This document shows, one piece after another, positions 56,341 to 64,000 of a stretch of DNA of 64,000 bases (its first letter is position 1; each line of letters begins with the position of its first letter). The stretch covers positions 14,992,855 to 15,056,854 of the forward strand of contig OZ234501.1 of the NCBI GenBank assembly GCA_965153455.1. The letters are read 5' to 3'. The notes under the pieces were generated by a model. It was given only the letters and a program-made list of their open reading frames with translations, was not told the DNA's origin and did no database searches. This DNA is from Sphagnum compactum (lineage: Eukaryota > Bryophyta > Sphagnopsida > Sphagnales). Both the position numbers and the translations under genes were made by a program.

Positions 56341-57199
56341 AACATTAGATTAAGAATTAAAAGAGGGGATCCTTTTAATTGTATTTAGGTAGTTGATACT
56401 AGGGGGCAACTATGTGGGTGGCCCAAGTGTGTTAAACCTCTTGTGCCATCATCCATCTCAAAACTATTCCAGTGCCCAAGTGTATTAAACCTCTTGGAAG
56501 GTCGGTCACCCATCTCAATACTATTGGGCAAAGGGGGCTGAAGAAACCATTTTTAATTTTAAAAGATGAAAATAGCTCAAAATTCAATAATTTTTGCTTT
56601 GTTGATCCAAAAACTGCAAAATGACAAACATGCACACTGCCATGTTGAGCACTTGCCAGTGCTACCAAAAGCCAAGGGGCGGCCATGGTTTGGGAGGGTT
56701 AGGGTGTGCTCACATTCAAATACGACATGTAGCTAGTGACAAATAATACCACCACCTATCTTAACATGTAGCTTGTGACAAATAATTGGGATCTGTAAAT
56801 TCATCGTGCTTGCAGCTGCTACTGTCAGGGCTGCAGGCTAGGTGTTGTTCAAGTAACAGGCAATCGGAGGTTGCCTACTGGCTACACCATAACGTGGACG
56901 AACCTTTGCCTCATAGGGCAAGACCAGGAAAAGTTCAACAATAGCTTCTACCGTTTTGCAAAGCTTGGTTCCCACACAAAAGGTCAACTGGTCTCCCATC
57001 ATATCTCACTGAATTCATCAGCTGTACTCACTTTGGCTTGCAGTTATATATGACACTTCACAAATTGTCTTGTTGCTAGGCATACTCTAAACTTGCCATT
57101 TGACAGGGGGACAAAAAAAAGCATAAACAAAGGAAAAGATGGGCTGCTGTCATCACCAATAATTTCTGCAAGTGCAGACACCATCCTCAACATCATAGG
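56341..57199. other. No gene seen
   Basis: Non-coding; contains a local repeat of CCAAGTGTATTAAACCTCTTG type at about 56425-56505. Confidence 0.45.
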
Positions 57200-57722
57200 C
57201 TAGAATCGATTTGTATCCCTTACTGTGATTGCTCTCTTAACTATCTTTGAAATAAACTTGGTGGAAGTGTGGCAGTCCCTACATATTCGCAGATTCTTGA
57301 AGATACAGATAGGAGTACCAGTGGTGTGCTGATGAGCCCAAATGCAATAGCCAGTTTCTAGTACGGTGATGTAGATGAAACACTTATTCTTCTTCCTCCA
57401 CATCATCCAAAACAAATTTTGTATCTGGCACCTACCCTCCATCATGCATTTGCATGAACTGTCTTTTGAGTTCTGCATGGATTTCACTTATCTGACGATG
57501 GTCTTGGTCATTTATTATAAATGTAGGCACCTCATTATTGACTTCAATCCAGGTGTGACTTGATTGTTTTTTCACACCCCATTGCAACCTCTGCCATTGA
57601 ACATTTGCACTGAGATCCCACTTGCCAGCAGCAGCATAGATATTTGATAGCATTTCATAGCCTGCTGAATTTCCAAGGTCCAATTCAAGAACTTGATTTG
57701 TAGAGTGTTCTTTCATCAACGA
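57200..57722 (-). pseudogene. C-terminal fragment of a PPR-E/DYW protein
   Basis: The minus strand reads LELDLGNSAGYEMLSNIYAA, then GKWD, then WIEVNNEVPTFIINDQDH, the E/E+ region of plant PPR editing factors. After a frameshift near 57430 it reads [18 protein letters not shown], then [20 protein letters not shown]. The DYW deaminase zinc ligands (CxDCH, here CRDCHT) are visible, but the chain stops at RF, missing the final HHF...DYW residues. The PPR repeats are absent. Intact relatives edit C to U in organelle RNAs. This fragment directly abuts the Helitron helicase piece, so it may be a captured gene fragment. Confidence 0.88.
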
Positions 57723-58815
57723 TTATCAACGAGTTTTGTGCAAGCGCCAAGCAATGCCTTGCCTCTGGACACCACTGGCGGACATTGTCGGAAATCACCC
57801 CCGAAAACAACCACTTTATCGCCAAAGGGTGAATCTGGGTGCTGCATGATGTCACGCAAAGTCTAATCTATCGCCTTGGCACAATGTCGGTGTTGTGCTG
57901 GAACCTCATCCCAAACGATTAGCTTTGCTTCTCGGAATAGCTCAGCATAATCGCTTTGCATAGGTATCGAGCACATTGAGTCCCTACCAATGGCAATTGG
58001 GATCTTGAAAACTGAATGTGAGGTTCGTCCACCTTCCAATAGGAAAGTTGCTATGCCGGAAGAGGTGACCCCAATGGCGACATGTCCGTCCCGTCGAACC
58101 GATGCCAATAACACACTATATACAAAGGTTTTGCCTGACCCACCTGGACCGTCTAGGAAAAATATTGCGCCTTCGCCTTGGGCTACTACGTTGAACACTG
58201 TAGTGACACCTTTTTCCTGGCAAATGTTGAGCCGTGGGAGATTCTGGTCGACGCAGCCATGGAGTACATCTCTATCGTAATTAAGCTCCACAGCCAATTA
58301 AGGATTGACACGCAACATTTTTGTAGGCGGCAAAGCGAGCGACATTTCCGAAAAGTCATGCGAGACTTTGTTCGTCAATGCTAATTTGGCCTTGAGGAGT
58401 AGTAGGGTGTCATTGTAGGCATCCTCGGCAGTGCCTCCATTCGTGATGCGTCAATGTTGCGTATCATGCGACATATCGTCTCGATATCTTTCCCATAACA
58501 CTTTCGGATTCAAAGGAGAGCAGAATAGTAAGAGAGTCACAAAGCGATTCCTTAGCCTCTTTGCGTCTTGATGATACATGCTTCCCGCATGCACGTGTCG
58601 CATTCTACGTCGTCCTGCAGTAATCCCAATGCTCCGCAAGCAACTTGAAACGTTGGATGCTTTGTGTCGTCAACAGTCCAGAGATGTTCGAAACAAGTCG
58701 CGCTCAGTACGATAGTAAGTAGGAGGCGGAGGAAGAAACGTTCACCAATAACAGGATGTACGAAATACATTCGCCCAACAGCTTTTTCTCCTTGATCTCG
58801 ACATCGTGTTTACGC
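57722..58815 (-). pseudogene. Helitron Pif1-like helicase fragment
   Basis: The minus strand starts at about 58800 with VGRMYFVHPVIGERFFLRLL and runs through CFEHLWTVDDTKHPTF, LLFCSPLNPKVLWERYRDDM and LALPPTKML. The helicase core follows: Walker A GPGGSGKTFVYS (about 58150), IVWDEVPAQH (Walker B, about 57910) and GGDFRQCPP (motif III, about 57790). The helicase ends at LVDN near 57725, lacking motifs IV-VI, where the PPR-DYW fragment begins. Stops occur near 58451, 58298 and 57849. In intact Helitrons this domain unwinds DNA during rolling-circle transposition. Confidence 0.88.
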
Positions 58816-59030
58816 AATTCGGCATTTTGTCGATCTTGTAACATTGCCATGTACTCTAGCGGGGTGCGAATAGGAGGCAAAAGAATTTTCCCCGAGGCAC
58901 AACATTTATTATAGTGTGGTCTTCGAAAAGAGCCCCCCATACTTTTTTCGATCCAGAAGCAAGAGCCATAATGGTTGCATTGTTCATTCAGGCGTCCGAG
59001 CATTTGTCGATCTACTTGATAAATGTTGTA
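58812..59030 (-). pseudogene. Helitron N-terminal piece, joined to helicase by deletion
   Basis: The minus strand reads GRLNEQCNHYGSCFWIEKSM, then KILLPPIRTPLEYMAMLQ to AELRKHD. It then jumps directly to the helicase start (EIKEKAVGRMYFVHP in the working frame), so the whole Rep region has been deleted. It is the inverted partner of 59128-59338. Confidence 0.8.
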
Positions 59031-59338
59031 CGACGCATTGAACAACGCTGCGTCACGTGTGCAAAGGATCAACTTCAAGCTGGACAGCACATGGCCCTGC
59101 AAGATTTGCAGTACCCCTTGGCCGTCAAGTAGACCGACAAGTGTACGGACACCTGAATGAGCAATGCAACCATTGTGGCTCTCGCTTTTGGATCGAAGAA
59201 CGCACTGGGGGCTCTCTTCGAAGACCACACTATGGTAAATGTTGCGCCTTAGGGAAAATTCTTTTGCCTCCTATTCGCACCCCGCTCGAGTACATGGCGA
59301 TGTTACAAGATCAACAAAATGCTGAATTGCATAAACAT
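58812..59338. repeat. Inverted repeat, arms about 210 bp, spacer about 100 bp
   Basis: 58812-59028 and 59128-59338 are inverted copies of the same Helitron N-terminal coding segment. The encoded residues agree at roughly 85%. The spacer is unrelated sequence. Two Helitron pieces thus meet head to head. Confidence 0.85.
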
Positions 59339-61325
59339 CTCCGTTTGTACAATGCTGCATTCGCATTTGCATCCATAAGGGTCCAGAATGTGGGCTTCGA
59401 GCTCGGACCAGGAGTGCATACCTACAAAGTGCAAAGAGGATTCTACCATTTGATTAGTGGTATGGAACCCGCAAAAGGGCAATTGTCACGCTTTCTTCAG
59501 GCCTATGTGCATGATGCGGCAAATGAAGGTCCAAATCGGCAGATGCAGAACTCCAATCTAAGCCCGGCGCATTTGACGACACTTTGCACAATCCTTGGGT
59601 GCGTCAATCCTAATGTAAATGTCTTCGTTCGTGTAGCCGACCATCTCGCCACAAACCCTGCAGAGGAGGTCCACATTTGCATTACAACTGGCCGTACCCC
59701 GGGAAACGGAGATGTTCGTCGTTACAACGTCCCTACGGCAAACGAGGTTGCAATGATAATTCCTGGTGAGCCGAGAGAAGTTGCAAATTGTGATGTCATT
59801 GTACAACGGCGATATGGAGGTGGTTTACAGTGGATGAACGAGCTAACACCTTCTTACGATCCTTTACAATACCTGCTACTTTTCCTCACCGAGGAGGATA
59901 GGTGGTCTGAAAATCTGCGACTATAGAACAATCAGGACAGAGCACGCACAAGGGTCTCAATGGCGGCTAATTATGCACAAAGAGTGCACTTTAGCATCGA
60001 ACTCTCCGCTCTGCATCTCGGTGGTCGCCTTTTTCAGCAATATATCGTCGACGTTGCTGCCAAGACAGAATAGAACATTCTTAACTTTTTGGTGCTAAAC
60101 CAAGCTCAACTTTGTGCGGAATGCTACCAAGGGATAGCAGATATGGTTGTTTATGATGTTCGATTAGATCTTGCAAAAGTGGGTCAGCGAATTGTTCTCC
60201 CAACTTCATTTCGCGATTTTTCGTGTTTCATGATGCAAGCGTATCAAGATGTGATGGCTATTGTGCGAAACAAAGGAATTCTGGATGTCTCCTCACATTC
60301 ACTTGCAACCCGAATTGGCAGGAAATTATCGCGGAGCTCGAGCCCAACCAAACAACCTTTGACCATCCAAATTTGTCGCCCGCGTATTTCAAATGAAGTT
60401 GAAAGCTCTTCTTAAAGGAGTGGCAACAATTGGATGGTTCGCCAAAGTTATTGGGAACATCTGGACAAGGGAATACCAGAAACGAGGCCTACTTCACATC
60501 CATCTGCTCCTTATCTTTCCTCTAGAGCAGAAAGTTTCCACAATCGAAGACATAGATCACTTGGTGTCGGCAAAGCTTCTTCTTCCAAAGAACGCACCTA
60601 TTTGTGAAACGGTCACAAAATGTTTGTTACACGGACCGTGCAGCGAGGCATACCCCAACGCACCCCGCATGGTCAATGGTGTATGCAAGAAACGATATCT
60701 GCGTGCTTTCTCCGAGGAGACAACACAAGGCGAAGACAGTTACCCTATCTACCATCGGTGAAACGATGGTCAAACGTTTCAAAAGACTGTAGATCACTTT
60801 GCGTACGACAATCGATGGGTGGTGTCCCACAACCCCTACTTTACTAAGATGTTTAATGCATATATTAACATCAAGGTGTCCGCCGGTATTCGGAGTGTCA
60901 AATACCTTTTTAAATATGTTTATAAAGGTCTTGACCGTGTTGCAGCGGGGATCACCGGTCCAACAAACGAGATCCAGCAATACATTGACGGCCGATATTT
61001 GAGCGTGTTGGAGGGGTTGATTCTTTACTTTCGTTCAAAAAGCATATGGAACGGCCGCCTGTCATTTGATTAGTTGTTCATTTGCCAGGACAACACAACG
61101 TCATTTTTAACGAAAATGAAGATTTGGCCACTGTGGCGGAGCGTGCTGCCCGCCAGAAAACCACCTTGATCGCCTACTTTACGTATAACGCTCAATATGC
61201 GGCTGGGCGGAACATGGTGTATGTGGGCTTCCATGCTGATCATGTTTGGAAAATTCGAGAAAAAGTTTGGTTTGCCCGATAACGAGGAGAAAAAATTGTT
61301 GGGCGAATGTATTTCGTACATCATG
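59128..61325 (+). pseudogene. Helitron Rep (HUH) region
   Basis: Frame segments in order: 59128-59926 (N-terminal zinc-type segment CNHCGSRFW, then a long conserved stretch to SENLRL); 59957-60280 (Helitron-like N domain, VSMAANYAQR..., NFLVLNQAQLCAECYQG); 60290 (TCNPNW in a shifted frame); 60393-60761 with the HUH motif RGLLHIHLLL (60495-60503); and 60819-61073 with KYLFKYVYKG, the two-Tyr motif (about 60903). Stops at 59924, about 60072, 60759 and 61071, plus frameshifts, disrupt it. It ends at the same GRMYFVH codons where the minus-strand helicase piece begins. Rep nicks and rejoins single strands in rolling-circle transposition. Confidence 0.88.
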
Positions 61326-61550
61326 TGTCGCAACCCTAACCTTGGGCTCATGACTAAGGCAAAAGCTTGCAAGAGGGCGAGACAAGAGGGAGACCCGGGA
61401 AACACATCTTATACTCTCGGGAGTGCAAGAAAGTGGGATAGAATGAACCCTCACACTCCCAAGGCAACTCCCACTTGGGGAGTTAGAGTCCCGAAGGACT
61501 CCCGAATCTTCAAGGAGCGATTGCACGGGTCAAAACCAACTCAGTGAAAT
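61326..61550 (+). repeat. 5' end of an LTR, plus orientation
   Basis: Starts TGTCGCAACC and aligns with the first 200 bp of the LTR at 63539-62719 read on the minus strand. It interrupts the Helitron copy. The flanks (TCATG left, TTGGG beyond 63539) are not a target duplication, so the cluster arose by more than one event. Confidence 0.7.
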
Positions 61551-61620
61551 CGGGCCTATTCATTTTGAGTAGAACCTCCAATTGTTTTAAGGTGAAAAGG
61601 ACTGTAGTTGGTTGTTCCTC

Positions 61621-61776
61621 TTAACTTTCATGATCATCAAGGTTCTCTTGGTCTTCTTGTTCCTCAAAATCATTTTGTTCTTCCTCCCTAATGGCCTCGG
61701 GTGGGACATTTAGGTCTTGGGTGGGTTCTTCCACCATGGTCTCTTGGACTGGCTTGCGGGTCTTCTTTGGTGCCAT
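61621..61776 (-). pseudogene. N-terminus of a Ty3/gypsy-type gag
   Basis: An ATG at 61776, 35 bp after the primer-binding site, opens MAPKKTRKPVQETMVEEPTQ and continues with Glu/Gln/Asp-rich sequence to a stop at 61621. Position and composition fit the start of a retrotransposon polyprotein; the remainder is missing. Confidence 0.6.
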
Positions 61777-61810
61777 TGGGATTTTCCAATAAGTGGATCG
61801 AGCTTTTCCG

Positions 61811-61824
61811 GAGCTCTGATACCA
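61811..61824 (-). other. Primer-binding site complementary to initiator tRNA-Met
   Basis: The minus strand reads TGGTATCAGAGC directly after the LTR end TCACA. This is the standard iMet-tRNA priming sequence of plant LTR retrotransposons. Confidence 0.85.
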
Positions 61825-62718
61825 TGTGACACACTCCCAAGCTACTTAATGGATTCAAATGTGAGTCCAAATTGAAAACAACGGAAGAGTAAAGAGTCGG
61901 GTGACGCGCTCCCAAGTCCTTAGTTAGTCCCAAGATGGGCTAACTTGTTCAAGTTGCGAAAAAAGGGAGGGACTCGAGGCACACTCCCAGTCTTCAGCAC
62001 TAAAAGGGGTAGAGGGGCATGCTGAAGCCTCGGGATGGACTAGGAAGAGTGACAAGCTTACTTACTCGAACCTGCATCAAAACCAACCACAAGTTGGTTA
62101 GACCACTTTCTAGATCAACCTTGGTGTTAGGACAAGCCACGGGCAACTCTAGACTCACAAGACTCACCACGGCCCGGACTCGGGGGAAGCCACCACCTTC
62201 CCCCATATAGTATTCTCTGCGTTCGCCCGCGGCACCCGCATCCGAATGGCTTTATGTCCCAGGACTCCCGAGGAGGAGTCCCGAAATTGTCCCGGTTTGG
62301 ACTCCCAGGACTTTGGAAGCTCATAGCTTTCAGATCAGACCTCCGATTGAGATGAGGTCTGAAGCAATCTTGTAGCTCTTTTTGAGAATTTTCCAATGGT
62401 GTGTCGCACTCCACCTGCACGCACCAGGGTCGAGTTGATTCCCGACTTTTAGTGGTCGGGAGTCAAACTGCCAATTTGACTCCCGACCCTTCTTTTGACC
62501 ATAACTTGTGCTGCAAATCTTCAAATGGCCCATGCAAGCCCATTTTGGACATGTACACTTCAAGACCTTTCCAACGGTATAACAAACTTCTCAATGCAAG
62601 GTGTTTTGACCCTTGCAATCGAGCTCTGCATTTTTGGGAGTCCTGGACGACTCCAAGTCCCCACTTTTGGGAGTGTGAGTTGCATCCTCACACTTTGCCT
62701 CAAAGTGGGGTTGCGACA
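61825..62718 (-). repeat. 5' LTR (894 bp) of the TGTCGCAACC family
   Basis: On the minus strand it begins TGTCGCAACC at 62718, ends TCACA at 61825, and is followed by the iMet primer-binding site and a gag start. It is the same family as the solo LTR at 2152-2968, from which it differs by about 76 extra bases at the 3' end; that tail repeats a CTTGGGAG..G.GTCA motif. Confidence 0.85.
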
Positions 62719-63539
62719 ACGGGGCACGCTCCTTGGCTTGCAGCACTTTGAGGGGGTAGAGGGGCGTGCTGGAGCTCCGGGATGGGACTAGGAAGAGTGA
62801 TAAGCATCAACTACTCACACGGGCCTGCACAAAACCAACACAAGGTGGTTAATGCATAATTGGAACATTTTTGGTGCTAGGACGAACCACGGGCAACTCG
62901 AACTCACAAGACTCACCACGGCCCGGACTTGGGAAAAGCCACCACCTTTCCCCTTATAGTATACTCTATGCTTCTCCACGAGGCCCACATCCAAATGGCT
63001 TTTTGTCCCAGAACTCCCAAGTGGGAGTCCCGAAATTGCCAAAGTTGGGAGTCCCGCAAATTTGGGGCCCCATAACTTTGTGTATAGACCTCCGATTGAA
63101 ATGAGATATGAAGCAAAGTTGTAGCCCTTGTTAAGAGCTTTTCAATGGTATGTTGCATGTCACATGCACGCAAGGAAATCGGGTCGATTCCTGACTTTTA
63201 GTGGTCGAAAGTCAAACTGCCAATTTGACTACCGACCTTTCTTTTGGCCATAACTTGTGTTTTAGATTTCCAAATGGATCATGGAAGCTGTATTTAAACA
63301 TCTATGTTTCAATAATTTTCCAATGGTATAAAGAACTCCTCGAGCCATTGAGTTTTGACCCTTGCAATCACTCTCTAAACATTCGAGAGTCCACTGGGAC
63401 TCCACCTCCCAAAGTGGAAGCTCCTTTGGGAGTGTGAGGGTTCATTCCCTCACACTTTCCTTCACTCTCGGGCTTCTTCTTGGCCTACAACCTTCCAAAC
63501 CCTTGGCTTAGTCGCGAGCTCAAAGCTAAGGTTGCGACA
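62719..63539 (-). repeat. Truncated LTR, diverged member of the same family
   Basis: On the minus strand it begins TGTCGCAACCTTAGC at 63539 and breaks off at GGAGCGTGCCCCG, exactly where the LTR at 62718 begins. The 894-bp LTR and its element therefore inserted into this one. Confidence 0.75.
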
Positions 63540-63540
63540 T

Positions 63541-63927
63541 TGGGCCCCATTACACGCAGCCCTTTCGAGAGCTATTGTAGCGCGGCGGAGTCTTTAACGT
63601 TTTCGAGCAACTGCTCGCCTTTCTTTGTCGTTTACATATCTGCACGGCACTCCAGGGCCTCGTCTACAATTCTTTCAATCAAAAGCAAAATGGAGTCAGG
63701 CTCTGGAGACACAATAGCATAACTTCATATTTAATTACCATTACAACAGGTGCAAGTCCAACCTCGGGGTCAGCATATTCGTGGGCAATGTGGCAGTTGA
63801 CAACGTCCGTGTCATGCTCATTGCAAACTAAGTGGGCGTGGTCTCCGCAAAGTGGCCGTGTGCAAAGTGGACAGGCTATGAACATCTCTTGGTCACAAAA
63901 GGCACAAATCAAAAGCAGGTCCACCAT
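63541..63927 (-). pseudogene. Small Cys/His-rich zinc-binding protein, broken
   Basis: Minus-strand exon 1 (63927 to about 63735) reads MVDLLLICAFCDQEMFIACP, then LCTRPLCGDHAHLVCNEH, then CHIAHEYADPEV: regularly spaced Cys/His pairs typical of a zinc-binding module. A plausible intron (ATG|GTAATT to TGTCTCCAG, about 63734-63700) leads to exon 2, EPDSILLLIERIVDEALECR. Exon 2 has a TAA after ADM and a TAG further on, before the LTR boundary. It may belong to the Helitron or to a host gene; the family is not recognised. It ends at the LTR cluster and is probably truncated there. Confidence 0.5.
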
Positions 63928-64000
63928 CTTAAAAAAGAAAATAATGGTAACCTTTCTAGAGAGGTGTAATAGGCACTGCGAGCATCCCTATGTTTAGATC

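Noticed and set aside
1-64000. tRNA, rRNA or other structured RNA genes
   Set aside because: No cloverleaf or conserved rRNA segment was recognised by eye. TGGTATCAGAGC at 61.8 kb is a retrotransposon primer-binding site, not a tRNA gene.

Overview
The window looks like nuclear DNA of a land plant. It holds intron-containing plant gene remnants: a PIN auxin efflux carrier 3' end with plant-type splice sites, a cytosolic fructose-bisphosphate aldolase fragment, the end of a DYW-class PPR protein, and a duplicated gene with an AP2/ERF-like domain. These sit in an AT-rich, repeat-dominated background with plant transposon families (Ty3/gypsy, CACTA, Mutator-like/MULE, Helitron) and a Penelope-type reverse transcriptase. 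The mix, especially the Penelope-type RT, suggests a large-genome, non-flowering plant (lycophyte, fern, bryophyte or gymnosperm). That placement is inference; species cannot be read from the sequence. No complete, clearly functional host gene was found, and no tRNA, rRNA or CRISPR array was recognised.

Layout. 1-1.5 kb: AT-rich DNA ending in a CACTA-type terminus. 1.5-7.1 kb: decayed Ty3/gypsy element split by a solo LTR with a 5-bp target duplication. 7.3-7.9 kb: broken aldolase fragment. 8.4 kb: complete 158-bp CACTA-type MITE. 10.3-12.2 kb: truncated copy (A) of a gene whose fuller copy (B) lies at 51.7-53.1 kb. 14.5-16.0 kb: four 3' exons of a PIN gene with one single-base deletion. 16.8-25.2 kb: integrase relic, a broken unidentified ORF and several tandem repeats.

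25.8-43.3 kb is the main structure: two related MULEs in opposite orientation. E (31408-43323, about 11.9 kb) carries a transposase with a SWIM-type zinc motif and a convergent second gene. E' (25769-30078, 4.3 kb) keeps the same ends and subterminal repeats but has lost both genes. Both have matching terminal inverted repeats and 9-10 bp target duplications. Their subterminal regions contain a GC-rich palindromic minisatellite.

44.5-48.9 kb: mostly unassignable repeats. 49.4-51.6 kb: a 722-codon open Penelope-type RT inserted in the copy B locus, which continues to about 54.8 kb. 56 kb: an old MULE relic. 57.2-61.3 kb: PPR-DYW fragment abutting Helitron helicase, then two Helitron pieces head-to-head around an inverted repeat. 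61.3-63.5 kb: nested LTRs of the family that left the solo LTR at 2.2 kb. 63.5-63.9 kb: a broken small Cys/His-rich gene.

The pieces do not form a pathway. The window records successive insertions, deletion derivatives and a gene duplication. Most coding remnants carry stops or frameshifts; the Penelope-type RT is the striking exception.
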